DNA from: Bacteroidota bacterium
Lineage (GTDB): Bacteria > Bacteroidota > Bacteroidia > CAIKAF01
Direction: 5' to 3'
Assembly: GCA_023432985.1 (NCBI GenBank)
Contig: JAEZEQ010000040.1
Span: 1-64,000 of the forward strand
DNA: 64,000 nt
Shown: positions 27,401 to 35,545 of the stretch, one piece after another
Layout: each line of letters opens with the position of its first letter
Numbering within the stretch: position 1 is the stretch's first letter
Made by a program: the position numbers and the translations under genes
The notes under the pieces: model-generated
What the model saw: the letters and a program-made list of their open reading frames with translations, nothing else
Databases searched by the model: none
Told to the model about the DNA's origin: nothing

Positions 27401-27810
27401 TTTCGAGATACAGCTGGTTATCTGCTGCGGCAAATATGGGTTATGGAACGCCGGGTAATGAAAATTCGCAATGGGGAAATTTCGGTGAGGCAGAGAAAAT
27501 ACTCGAACTAAACACGCCAATTTTTTCACCCGATATGGATGGATATATGGATTGGGTGGAAATACGCGGAAAAATGCCGGAGTCCGGTTTGCGTGCCAGC
27601 CTATTTATTATAAATGAATCCGGGCAAATTATACGCTCATTAATGCAAAACGAAATTTGTGGCTCAGAGCTTTCCTTTATTTGGGATGGTGGAAATAGCC
27701 TCGGTCAAAAAGTACCCATAGGTATTTATAAAATCTATTTAAAAGCGCTCAATGCAACCGGAAAAAGTTGGCAAGATTATAGGGCAATCGTCGTGGCCGT
27801 GAAAAAATAA
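24472..27810 (+). CDS. Large secreted lamin-tail-domain protein
   Basis: A 1112-residue exported protein. A signal peptide (1-19) precedes a lectin-like beta domain (about 20-215) and SbsA-type Ig-like segments. There are three lamin-tail-like domains: YDLIISEFLADPTP near 322, GDLIISEIMANPSG near 580 and IQINEILFHPESG near 835. The C terminus is FlgD-Ig-like, with FSPDMDGYMDWVEI near 1022 and WDGGNSLGQKVPIGIYKI near 1070. The FSPDMDG start recalls gliding-associated C-terminal domains, so T9SS export is possible but not proven. A CATCTTTG box lies four bases before its ATG. Confidence 0.8.
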   Translation: MKNAMLIYLLLFLSLGGNTQIWEDFSDGDFHSDYVWSGTDSDFVVNMQKQLQLYKNTAGISYLSTYLPYASVDTMVYEFWYKLDFDPSSNNQFRFYLNANQPDLTSTSLKACYIQIGENGQQDAIRLYQQNGLSHTLIGSGSAGSIASSVHPKRIRVVRTAAGLIFISLAHTGASFFQYEFQAVLTDSLYPYLGIWVKNTQSQSQHFYFDDIIVSPFNPDTTAPRLMHARASGNKKVSLQFNEALSWVEAHSLQNYIYAGNYFPIQIDLNPDRDMVELTYPDIWLDHENISIHLKNIADTAGNYMADTSLQLTYYQPQAYDLIISEFLADPTPTIGLPNTEFVEIYNRMNYPIECSAYKLCVNQNCIKLPAYSIAPKSYALIIPENYVNYFPGLPLLPVSTLPTITNGGAVIEIRDTGNFSIHKIEFSTTWYKDPMKDDGGFTLEKINPDELCGTEDQYLASKSYTGGTPGYVNSVHDSSPIPFRFRYILIDAQKILFIFNKRFTSSDWNVQDFKSQNQPIFQSLHFLSDDSILAEWIYPLAQNQSLHLSVEFNGLDCASMPLQLDTQLYIQNYEAKYGDLIISEIMANPSGNTNYPFEFIEIYNASSLTLELDQFALHINSSSYALPQYHISPGEFVVICGQLNAIPPFLYCKLPSLSNENGIYNLIHLNGQIIHHAQYRNSYFEDALKKNGGYSLELTDLNAICQQKNNWRASADPRGASPAEANSHSTQLEPVASPKAIYRGIQQDSIILYFDQAINPTYIQEAEIQTTQGKLNGEWISDRGNLKKVYFRSQQGIPWGQSLEISKLKNCETGEISATEIRLPQKSAPSEKGIQINEILFHPESGKSKYVEFLNTGEEAVNIETLYLGRYDTLLSMYSSGSKPFPENLWLLPGEIICLSTDPAEVSESFIGSNPSHILYSGKLDLPGSSGGILRLQNSKNEEVDIAAVLPEWHSTFLTEKKGVALERIGLKREGLSRYSWLSAAANMGYGTPGNENSQWGNFGEAEKILELNTPIFSPDMDGYMDWVEIRGKMPESGLRASLFIINESGQIIRSLMQNEICGSELSFIWDGGNSLGQKVPIGIYKIYLKALNATGKSWQDYRAIVVAVKK

Positions 27811-27829
27811 AATGAGCCCGGGAAATTGC

Positions 27830-27837
27830 TAACTTTG
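27830..27837 (+). promoter_or_regulatory. -7 box six bases before truB
   Basis: TAACTTTG is an exact match to TAnnTTTG and ends six bases before the ATG at 27844. The transcript start would fall on or beside the start codon. This also argues against an upstream TTG start at 27826. Confidence 0.6.
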
Positions 27838-27843
27838 CCCCGC

Positions 27844-28572
27844 ATGTTAGACTGGAATCAAATTATAGAAGGCGAAATTATACTGGTGGACAAGCCTCAG
27901 GGCTGGAGTTCATTTGATGTGGTAAAAAGAATAAAAGGTTTATTTTATCGATTAAATAAAACCAAATTAAAAATTGGTCATGCCGGCACTTTAGATCCGC
28001 TCGCAACGGGATTAATGGTGATTTGTACCGGAAAAAAAACCAAAATAATAGAGGGATTCCTCCACGACGATAAAAGTTATTCCGGTATCATTTATATAGG
28101 AGCCCAAACAGCCAGTTATGATTTAGAAAGCGAACCCGAAAACTTTAGAGATATTTCGCATATCACAGCTGAAGAAATACAAAAAGCGGCGGCATCCTTT
28201 ATAGGGGAACAAGAGCAATATCCTCCGGCCCATTCTGCTGTAAAAATCAACGGAAAAAGAGCCTATAAAATGGCACGCCAGGGCCTGGAAGTCGAGATAA
28301 AACCACGTATAGTGAATATTAAAAAATTCGACATACTCCGGATAGACAAAAACGAAATACACTTTTACATCACTTCGTCTAAAGGCACTTATATACGCAG
28401 TATCGCTTCCGATTTTGGTAAAAAACTGGGATGTGGTGCTTATTTAAAATATTTACGCAGGGAAAAATCGGGAGAATTTTCCGTAGAAAATGCAAGGCAA
28501 ATGGATGCATTATTAGACGAAATACAACAAGTATTCCAAAAGCATAACGAATCGCAGGATTTGAATGGATAG
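27844..28572 (+). CDS. truB: tRNA pseudouridine-55 synthase TruB
   Basis: TruB makes pseudouridine 55 in the T loop of tRNAs. The 242 residues show VDKPQGWSSFDVV near residue 12, the catalytic aspartate in GHAGTLDPLATGLM near 46, the YPPAHSAVKINGKRAYKMAR region near 120, and GTYIRSI near 180. The ATG at 27844 follows a -7 box by six bases. The last eight bases overlap the start of the YhhQ gene, which suggests coupled translation. Confidence 0.95.
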   Translation: MLDWNQIIEGEIILVDKPQGWSSFDVVKRIKGLFYRLNKTKLKIGHAGTLDPLATGLMVICTGKKTKIIEGFLHDDKSYSGIIYIGAQTASYDLESEPENFRDISHITAEEIQKAAASFIGEQEQYPPAHSAVKINGKRAYKMARQGLEVEIKPRIVNIKKFDILRIDKNEIHFYITSSKGTYIRSIASDFGKKLGCGAYLKYLRREKSGEFSVENARQMDALLDEIQQVFQKHNESQDLNG

Positions 28573-29239
28573 CAGAAAATCGAACATACTGCTGGTCTTA
28601 ATGGGCTTTTTTGTGACCAATGCAATAGTGGCCGAACTTATAAGTTCGAAACTCGTGCAATTAGGTCCTTTTACTACCATTGTAGGCATACTGCCCTGGC
28701 CTTTAGTTTTTTTGGCTACAGATACGATTAATGAATTTTACGGACCAAAAATTGTGCGTAAAATATCCTTTATCACCAGTGCATTAATTGCGTATACCTT
28801 TTTCATTATAATTAGTGCCATCAATTTACCGGCCGCTCCGGGTAGTCCCGCCGATGACCTGATATTCAAAACCGCATTCGGTCAGAGTTTATCCGTGATG
28901 TTGGGTAGTATTACGGCCTTTTTATTTTCTCAATTACTCGATGTTACCGTTTTCTGGTATATACGTAAACGTACCAAAGGACGACATATCTGGCTCAGGG
29001 CAACAGGCAGCACCTTGATTTCTCAATGTATAGATTCTTTTATCGTATTGGGTATAGGTTTTTATCTGCCGGGAACCTTTAGCTTCGAGCAATTCCTTGC
29101 CGTGGGATGGGATAATTATACCCTTAAAATTCTGGTCGCAATTGGATTGACACCTTTTATTTATATCAGTCACCATTTCCTGAAAAAATACTTCAGAGAA
29201 ACAAGTCCCGAAGTAGATCCGGGAATTACCAATCAATAA
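28565..29239 (+). CDS. yhhQ: Queuosine precursor transporter YhhQ
   Basis: A 224-residue membrane protein with about six segments that imports queuosine precursors (preQ0/preQ1 in E. coli). Family features: NAIVAELISSKLV near residue 20, LATDTINEFYG near 51, then AFGQSLSVMLGSITAF near 105, DVTVFWYIRK near 124 and ISQCIDSFIVLG near 152. Its presence beside a queE gene suggests the cell both makes and salvages queuine precursors. It overlaps truB at the start, and its end overlaps the convergent lptE gene by 14 bases. Confidence 0.92.
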   Translation: MDSRKSNILLVLMGFFVTNAIVAELISSKLVQLGPFTTIVGILPWPLVFLATDTINEFYGPKIVRKISFITSALIAYTFFIIISAINLPAAPGSPADDLIFKTAFGQSLSVMLGSITAFLFSQLLDVTVFWYIRKRTKGRHIWLRATGSTLISQCIDSFIVLGIGFYLPGTFSFEQFLAVGWDNYTLKILVAIGLTPFIYISHHFLKKYFRETSPEVDPGITNQ

Positions 29240-29738
29240 AGGCCCTATTGAAAACATCTTGGGCTAATTGTTCCTGTATCTCGAGTAATAGATTTCCCTC
29301 CACAGCAGACAGGGTCTGATTGGCCGGAAAATCAGCAAAACGAGAAAAAGACTGCGTAAAGTTTTTATCCGGTTCCAGATTATTCATATAACTCACCGTT
29401 ACAGAGACTGTCAATCGGTTTGTACTCGCTGTTTGGTCGCCCTGAATGGCCATAGGCAAAACGGTATAACCCGAAATACTGCCTTCAAATTCCAAATCGG
29501 CATTCGAGCCGGTCAGCTCTAGCTTGGTTTCACGTTGAAATTTATTCTTCAAGTGTTCTGAAAATTGTTGTGCAAAAATCGGATTTGCTAAAGGGGCCTG
29601 ATTGATAAAGGGCTTCACCGAAACGGTCCTCGCTAAATCGGGAATACTTTGCCCCGAAAGAGTAATCTGCATTTTACAGGAATAGAAAAAACAGATTAAA
29701 AATCCGCTCATTAAAAATAATATGCCCCTATTTCTCAT
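29226..29738 (-). CDS. lptE: LPS assembly lipoprotein LptE
   Basis: LptE plugs the LptD barrel that places lipopolysaccharide in the outer membrane. The 170 residues start with a signal and lipobox (FYSC, Cys21), then KMQITLSGQSIPDLARTVSV, a pattern of Bacteroidota LptE, and a central beta-strand region with FEGSISGY. It follows the sigma-54 activator gene with a four-base ATGA overlap, a gene order often seen in this phylum. Sequence conservation is low in this family, so context matters for the call. Confidence 0.85.
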   Translation of the reverse strand: MRNRGILFLMSGFLICFFYSCKMQITLSGQSIPDLARTVSVKPFINQAPLANPIFAQQFSEHLKNKFQRETKLELTGSNADLEFEGSISGYTVLPMAIQGDQTASTNRLTVSVTVSYMNNLEPDKNFTQSFSRFADFPANQTLSAVEGNLLLEIQEQLAQDVFNRAFIDW

Positions 29739-30943
29739 CCTTTAATATCGTATTCCTTAATTTTTCTGTATAAGGTTCTTTCCGAAATACCTAATTCCTG
29801 AGCGGCATTTCTTCGTTTACCTTTATGCTTCTGCAAAGCTTTTTCTATAGCCGATTTTTCTCTGTCGCTCAAGGACAATACCTCTTCTGTTTCTTCCACC
29901 AATTCCTGATCTTCAATACTATTATCGGCAAAAACATCGCTGCTTACCGTTGTGCCTTTTGAAAGTGGAATATAAGACGGGGAATCGAGTCCTTCGTTAA
30001 AACTTAAGGAATCCGGATTAGCATGCATCAAGGTGCGCACCACACTTTTGAGTTCGTTCACTTCCTTGCGCATTTCCAGCAAAGCTTTTAATAAAAAGTC
30101 TTTATCTGCCGGCATATCATCGGAAGCCATACCCGACAAAACGGGCAAATTTCTTTCATTATAATCGGGTAAATATTTAATCAGTATGTCTGTATGAATA
30201 TTTCTTTCCTTTTCGAGTATACTGATTTGCTCGGCCACATTTTTCAATTGGCGAATATTCCCCGGCCAGCGATAATTTTCGAGCATGGTAACTGCATCGG
30301 AACTTAATTTAATCACCGGAATTCTATATTTTTCGGCAAAATCGCCGGCAAATTTTCTAAACAATAAATGTATATCTTCTTTTCTTTCGCGAAGTGGTGG
30401 AATACGAATAGGAACGGTATTCAAGCGGTAAAACAAATCTTCTCTAAATTTTCCTTTTTCAATGGCCAAGGGCATATTCACATTGGTTGCAGCCACAACG
30501 CGAACATTCGTTTTTTGGACTTTACTTGCACCCACGCGGATAAATTCGCCCGTTTCCAATACACGCAAAAGGCGAACCTGAGTGCCATGAGGCAATTCAG
30601 CCACCTCATCCAAAAAAATGGTACCACCGTCCACAACCTCAAAATAACCCTTACGGGCTTCCGTAGCACCGGTAAACGATCCTTTCTCGTGCCCAAACAG
30701 CTCACTATCTATGGTCCCTTCCGGTATAGCTCCACAGTTTACCGCAATAAAATTATTGTGTTTACGCGGGCTATTGAAATGAATAATTTTGGAAAAAACT
30801 TCCTTTCCAACTCCACTTTCTCCGGTTATTAAAACCGACAAATCGGTAGAGGCAACCTGATTCGCAATTTCCAATGCCCTATCCAGTCCCCCGGAAACAC
30901 CAATAATTCCAAACTTATTTTTCAGCTCCTGCATCGTATTCAT
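29735..30943 (-). CDS. Sigma-54-dependent activator without receiver domain
   Basis: A 402-residue enhancer-binding protein. It starts almost directly with the AAA+ domain: GESGVGKEVF (Walker A, near 40), GSFTGA loop near 90 (the usual form is GAFTGA), FLDEVAELP (Walker B, near 112) and an arginine-rich FYRLNTVPIRIPPLRER. A linker of about 90 residues leads to a C-terminal Fis-type helix-turn-helix (NAAQELGISERTLYRKIKEY). No receiver, GAF or PAS domain precedes it, so control may be by abundance or a partner. It is translationally coupled to lptE and follows miaB by eight bases. RpoN itself is not in the window. Confidence 0.92.
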   Translation of the reverse strand: MNTMQELKNKFGIIGVSGGLDRALEIANQVASTDLSVLITGESGVGKEVFSKIIHFNSPRKHNNFIAVNCGAIPEGTIDSELFGHEKGSFTGATEARKGYFEVVDGGTIFLDEVAELPHGTQVRLLRVLETGEFIRVGASKVQKTNVRVVAATNVNMPLAIEKGKFREDLFYRLNTVPIRIPPLRERKEDIHLLFRKFAGDFAEKYRIPVIKLSSDAVTMLENYRWPGNIRQLKNVAEQISILEKERNIHTDILIKYLPDYNERNLPVLSGMASDDMPADKDFLLKALLEMRKEVNELKSVVRTLMHANPDSLSFNEGLDSPSYIPLSKGTTVSSDVFADNSIEDQELVEETEEVLSLSDREKSAIEKALQKHKGKRRNAAQELGISERTLYRKIKEYDIKG

Positions 30944-30951
30944 TTCCTAAT

Positions 30952-32397
30952 TTATTTCACGATTACGCCCTTTAATGTAGCTGAAGTACAATCCTTAATT
31001 TCTACCTGAACATAATCTCCTTTACGCACATTTTCTTTCGGGAAAACAACCATTTTGTTCTGACTGGTTCTCCCGCAAAATTCCTCGGGATTTTTCTTGG
31101 ATGGACCTTCTACCAACACTTCGAACTGCTTGCCTAAATCTCTTTTATTGCTTTCCAAAGACATTCTGCTTTGCAAGTCGATTACTTCCTGCAAGCGCCT
31201 TCCTTTCACATCTTCCGGCACATCATCTTCCATTTTCTTCGCTGCCGGTGTTCCCGGTCTTTCGCTGTATTTAAACATATAGGCATAATCGAATGCACTA
31301 TATTCCATCAACGACAAAGTCTCCTGATGATCTTCTTCTGTCTCTGTACAAAATCCGGTTATTATATCGGTAGAGATCGAACAATCAGGCATTATACGAC
31401 GTACCGCTTCCATTCTTTCCAAATACCATTCCCGAGAATATCCACGATTCATCACCGATAAAATGCGCGTACTTCCACTTTGTACCGGCAAATGAATATA
31501 CTTACAAATATTGGGATAAGCTGCCATGGTTTCCAATACCTTATCGGTCAAATCGCGGGGGTGACTGGTGGTGAAACGTACGCGAAGCTCCGGACTTATA
31601 AGGGCAACTTTCTCTAATAAATCGGCAAAATCTACTGCTTGTGCCTTCTCCTCCGGAGTCAGCTTTTTAAATTCTTTTTTCGGACCGCCGCCAAACCACA
31701 AATAACTGTCGACATTCTGACCCAATAAGGTTACCTCCTTATATCCCGCTTCGAACAATTCCCTGGCTTCTTTCAAAATACTATCTACATCACGGCTGCG
31801 TTCACGTCCTCGGGTATAAGGCACCACACAAAATGTACACATATTGTCGCAACCTCGCATTATGCTTATAAATGCCGAAAGTCCATTCCCGGTTAAACGC
31901 ACCGGAGCAATATCGGCATAAGTCTCTTCCAGGCTCAAAAAAACATTCATGCCCTTCTCTCCATCCGTGGCCTGATTCACCAAATTTGGCAAGTCGCGAT
32001 ATGCATCGGGACCCACAACCATGTCTACGAGCTTTTCTTCCTCCAAAAATTTCTCTTTCAAACGCTCGGCCATACAACCCAAAACGCCTACCAATAATTC
32101 GGGCTTATTTTTCTTACTCGCTTTCAATTCGCCCAATCTATGTCGTATCCTCTGCTCGGCATTATCCCGAATAGCACAAGTATTCAGAAATATTACATCG
32201 GCCTCTTCCATATTGCGCGTACCGGCATAGCCACTTTCGGCCATTACCGAAGCTACAATTTCGCTATCCGAAAAGTTCATCTGGCAACCGTAACTCTCTA
32301 TATATACTTTCCCTTTTTCGTTTGTTACAGCCGATGAAACAACAGTGGCCTCGCCCTGACGACTTTCGTCTATTACTTTATTTTCTGATAAATGCAT
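30952..32397 (-). CDS. miaB: tRNA methylthiotransferase MiaB
   Basis: A radical SAM enzyme that adds the 2-methylthio group to i6A37 in tRNAs reading UNN codons. The 481 residues contain N-terminal cluster cysteines (YGCQMN, NTCAIRDNA, LGCMAE), the SAM motif CDNMCTFCVVPYTRGRERSR near 184, PVQSGS near 303, and a C-terminal TRAM domain (GRTSQNKMVVF onwards). A -7 box TATATTTG lies 20 bases upstream of the ATG. It is first in the miaB, sigma-54 activator, lptE operon. Confidence 0.96.
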   Translation of the reverse strand: MHLSENKVIDESRQGEATVVSSAVTNEKGKVYIESYGCQMNFSDSEIVASVMAESGYAGTRNMEEADVIFLNTCAIRDNAEQRIRHRLGELKASKKNKPELLVGVLGCMAERLKEKFLEEEKLVDMVVGPDAYRDLPNLVNQATDGEKGMNVFLSLEETYADIAPVRLTGNGLSAFISIMRGCDNMCTFCVVPYTRGRERSRDVDSILKEARELFEAGYKEVTLLGQNVDSYLWFGGGPKKEFKKLTPEEKAQAVDFADLLEKVALISPELRVRFTTSHPRDLTDKVLETMAAYPNICKYIHLPVQSGSTRILSVMNRGYSREWYLERMEAVRRIMPDCSISTDIITGFCTETEEDHQETLSLMEYSAFDYAYMFKYSERPGTPAAKKMEDDVPEDVKGRRLQEVIDLQSRMSLESNKRDLGKQFEVLVEGPSKKNPEEFCGRTSQNKMVVFPKENVRKGDYVQVEIKDCTSATLKGVIVK

Positions 32398-32417
32398 GTC
32401 TTCTTTTTATAGGTTTG

Positions 32418-32425
32418 CAAATATA
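32418..32425 (-). promoter_or_regulatory. -7 box for miaB
   Basis: On the minus strand this reads TATATTTG, an exact TAnnTTTG match, 20 bases before the ATG at 32397. Confidence 0.55.
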
Positions 32426-32498
32426 CACTTTTTCTATACGTCCTCTGTCATTCTGTCAGCATTTAACAGCATTTAAACGCTTAACATGTAAATGCTTA

Positions 32499-34244
32499 TT
32501 ATTCTGCCGTATAGAGCACATATTGCAGATCCTCGACGGAGAATTCTGCTTCCTTGGGATTATAAATAAAACAAGAAAAATCGCTGTCCTGAATATGGTT
32601 ACTTTTCAGGTACAGATCGACGTGAAATGTATATAATCCATCCTGAAAAGGTTGTAAGCCCAATATTAGTCGCGCATGCCTATCCGGGTGTCCGAGGGGA
32701 TTATGGTCTTTGAAAATGAAATCTATACCCGCATGTTTATCGGCTTTAATTCTCACTTCCATACAAAGTCTAAGATCTTTTCCATCATACTTATTCGCTT
32801 CCTTAGCTTTCCAAACATCCATATACATGGTATTGGTCAGCCCGCTTCTCACCGAACCCGAATCGGCTCTGCTCCATACAACGGGTATCTTTTTTTTCCA
32901 AACAGATTTTCTACTTACAGGATCTTGCATAATCAGGGTATAATCTCCATGATGTTGCAATGTATCATAATGTTCGCTAATAATATAATCGGCCTGTGTA
33001 TAGTTATAATCGATAGAAATAACATCTCCGGCCGACCTTCCCCGGCGATAATTCTCATATGGCAAAACCAGTCCGTTCATTTTATACCCGGCAATCATGG
33101 GACTATGAATGGAAGCATCGGCAAAAATGCTATTGTATAATTCTTCACTAATATGTTCATGCCGCCAAAAAGTGCTATGGGTCAAATTCATATTCAGCAT
33201 AAACAGGAATAACTGTCCCAATACAGCCATGGAAAAAAGCCATTTTCTATTCCGAAAAAGTCCGACCGATAACAAAAAAAGCAATATAAAATAAAGATGA
33301 AGTGCGGTTCGGTCGGTTGGGAATTTCACGCCCAGGATTGCGTGCATAAGAAGTATTGCAGCTATATTTCCCCAAAATAAAACAAAGAAAAACAATCCGT
33401 TAATCGTGCGATTTTTCTTATACAAAGGCAGGAATAAGCTCAGCATAGCCATGAGTATAAGTATCCACATTCCGGCTTGCGGATTTTGGGGTAAAAGCAG
33501 GTCGGCCAGACTTTTAACCGTATCTTCCAAAAAGCCTGTATCTCCGCCATAATAAAGCATACCCATAGCTTTCAGGCGGAAACTATACCAAATAAAATAC
33601 CCGAAAATGATGCTATGCAGCAGGAAAATGGGCAGATATGTATACTTCTTTTGATACAAGCAAAAAAGCAGACTAATGCCGGAGGCCATAAGACAAATCA
33701 AGAGTAAATTTAGTCCCGAAGCCAAACTCAGCAAAAGAAACAGCGCTTGAAAAAGCAAAAAGCCGGCTTTCATTTCTTGCAGTCCGCGCAAACTATAATA
33801 CAGAAATCCGCTCAAAAAGGCGAAGCTCATGCCATAACCTCTGAGCAGCGAAAAATATTCGATGACAATCGGAATACAGAGCATAAAAATGCTGAAAGAG
33901 AGTCTGAAATTTTTCTCGATAAAAGCAGTAGAAATGCGATAAATAAAATAGGCATAGATTAAAAAGCTGATTGCGGAGGGCATGCGTAAAAAAGCCATGT
34001 CGGCACCAAATAATTCGTACATCAACAGTCCGAATATGGAGCTTGTCAAATGGTTATTGGCGTCTAAATGTGCCAGACCGGGGATAAAATCCAGGCTACG
34101 GATATACAATAAAAAAGTAGCTACTTCGTCGTGTACGGCCGGAATATACACAGCCCGTAAAACGATATATACAAAAAGCAATGCTGTAATAAAGCCATGT
34201 CGGCGTGCATATGGGCGATTATCTTCCCTCAATCGGTTTTGCAT
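32499..34244 (-). CDS. Polytopic membrane protein, GT-C glycosyltransferase-like
   Basis: A 581-residue protein. Roughly ten or more membrane segments (about 15-380) are followed by a soluble C-terminal domain of about 200 residues, rich in beta strands. The first loop has HDEVATF near residue 38 and DANNHLTSSIFGLLMYELFG near 60, the layout of GT-C transferases with an acidic catalytic loop. The C-terminal part has no recognised family. A TACTTTCG box lies five bases before its ATG. Transfer of a lipid-linked sugar is the likeliest role, but the substrate is unknown. Confidence 0.6.
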   Translation of the reverse strand: MQNRLREDNRPYARRHGFITALLFVYIVLRAVYIPAVHDEVATFLLYIRSLDFIPGLAHLDANNHLTSSIFGLLMYELFGADMAFLRMPSAISFLIYAYFIYRISTAFIEKNFRLSFSIFMLCIPIVIEYFSLLRGYGMSFAFLSGFLYYSLRGLQEMKAGFLLFQALFLLLSLASGLNLLLICLMASGISLLFCLYQKKYTYLPIFLLHSIIFGYFIWYSFRLKAMGMLYYGGDTGFLEDTVKSLADLLLPQNPQAGMWILILMAMLSLFLPLYKKNRTINGLFFFVLFWGNIAAILLMHAILGVKFPTDRTALHLYFILLFLLSVGLFRNRKWLFSMAVLGQLFLFMLNMNLTHSTFWRHEHISEELYNSIFADASIHSPMIAGYKMNGLVLPYENYRRGRSAGDVISIDYNYTQADYIISEHYDTLQHHGDYTLIMQDPVSRKSVWKKKIPVVWSRADSGSVRSGLTNTMYMDVWKAKEANKYDGKDLRLCMEVRIKADKHAGIDFIFKDHNPLGHPDRHARLILGLQPFQDGLYTFHVDLYLKSNHIQDSDFSCFIYNPKEAEFSVEDLQYVLYTAE

Positions 34245-34290
34245 ATATGCGAAAGTACGAAATTATCCGGCTCTAAAATGAACTAAGGCT

Positions 34291-35496
34291 TTAATGCGGG
34301 GTCAGGGAAACATACTTTCGTCTTAAAAAAAAGAAAAGCAAAGAAATAATAATGGCGATGAGCATACCAACAATAAGAAAATCGACCTGCATATTACCCA
34401 TCCAAAGCACAAAAACAAATAATGCTACCAGACGAAAAGGCTCAAGTTTAAGTGCCCATGCACGCTGCTCGAATTGCAGTCCGACCAGACTCATATGACC
34501 AATTAAAAAAAGTGTGACAAAGATGATACTCTCCAGCGGAAATTGAGATTGAAACCAAATAAAATAAAGAGCGGGAAAAGACAAACTCAGGAATGCCCAT
34601 CCCAATCGCAGGTTTTCGAAAGAAGCCAGAGGCGGATTATACAAGGCCGGCGGAGCGGAGCTTCCCTGCACTGTTTCGGGGTTCCATGCCGGACCTTTGA
34701 ACCAGACTTTCAGCTTATTGATTCCTTTCAAAGACTTGGTTCTCTTCCACAAATCTTCAAAATAATGGGTATTGATTCGAATGGGGTTATACGTTTCCAG
34801 TCCGGTTGTAATTCCATATTCGGGTCTTTCCTCTTCCTCTTTGAAAGTGCCGAAAAGTCTATCCCAGATAATGAAAATTCCCCCGTGATTTTTATCGAGA
34901 TACTTAGTATCAATACCGTGATGCACGCGGTGATGGCTGGGTGTATTCAATACGAACTCGATTACTTTTCCCATTTTAGGAATATATTCGGTATGGATCC
35001 AGAACTGATATAAAATATCGATGGCTGAGACAAGGACAAACATCTCGACCGGGAAGCCCAGAAAAGCTAGGGGCAAAAACAACCAGGCAGTGGTAATGGG
35101 TTGAAACCAGGGCTGACGAAGAGCGACGGTCAGATTATATTCCTGAGAAGAATGATGCACAATATGCGTGGCCCACATAAAATTAATTTCGTGCGAGAGG
35201 CGGTGTGCCCAATAGTATAGAAAATCGAATAAAATCAGTAATACAATCGTATTAAGCACATTAAACTCTATAGAAAATAAAGCAAAGCGTTTCCAAAGAA
35301 AAGCGTAAAAGACAAGGAGAAGTCCCTTTATGGCTATACTAAAAATCTGTTCACCCAGTCCGATTTGCAAATTGGTCACACTATCATTCATTCTGTAAGC
35401 CCGACCTTGCTTCACTTTTGCAGCCCATATTTCGAGGGCAATCATCAGAAAAAACACGGGGACTACCCATACGATATATTTACCGGCATCTTGCAT
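34291..35496 (-). CDS. Sterol desaturase/fatty acid hydroxylase family protein
   Basis: A 401-residue membrane protein with a di-iron oxygenase core. The histidine clusters are clear: HRLSHE (HxxxH, near 98), HIVHHSS (HxxHH, near 112) and HHRVHHG (near 192), with WIHTEYI between them. A C-terminal part of about 120 residues adds further membrane segments. Bacterial members hydroxylate lipids or carotenoids; the substrate cannot be told from sequence. It is flanked by other membrane-protein genes, and the upstream gap of 49 bases holds a TACCTTTA box. Confidence 0.87.
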   Translation of the reverse strand: MQDAGKYIVWVVPVFFLMIALEIWAAKVKQGRAYRMNDSVTNLQIGLGEQIFSIAIKGLLLVFYAFLWKRFALFSIEFNVLNTIVLLILFDFLYYWAHRLSHEINFMWATHIVHHSSQEYNLTVALRQPWFQPITTAWLFLPLAFLGFPVEMFVLVSAIDILYQFWIHTEYIPKMGKVIEFVLNTPSHHRVHHGIDTKYLDKNHGGIFIIWDRLFGTFKEEEERPEYGITTGLETYNPIRINTHYFEDLWKRTKSLKGINKLKVWFKGPAWNPETVQGSSAPPALYNPPLASFENLRLGWAFLSLSFPALYFIWFQSQFPLESIIFVTLFLIGHMSLVGLQFEQRAWALKLEPFRLVALFVFVLWMGNMQVDFLIVGMLIAIIISLLFFFLRRKYVSLTPH

Positions 35497-35545
35497 TGGT
35501 TTGTTAAGAAGTTTACTCGTAAAGGTAAAAAAAGCAAGGAAATAA

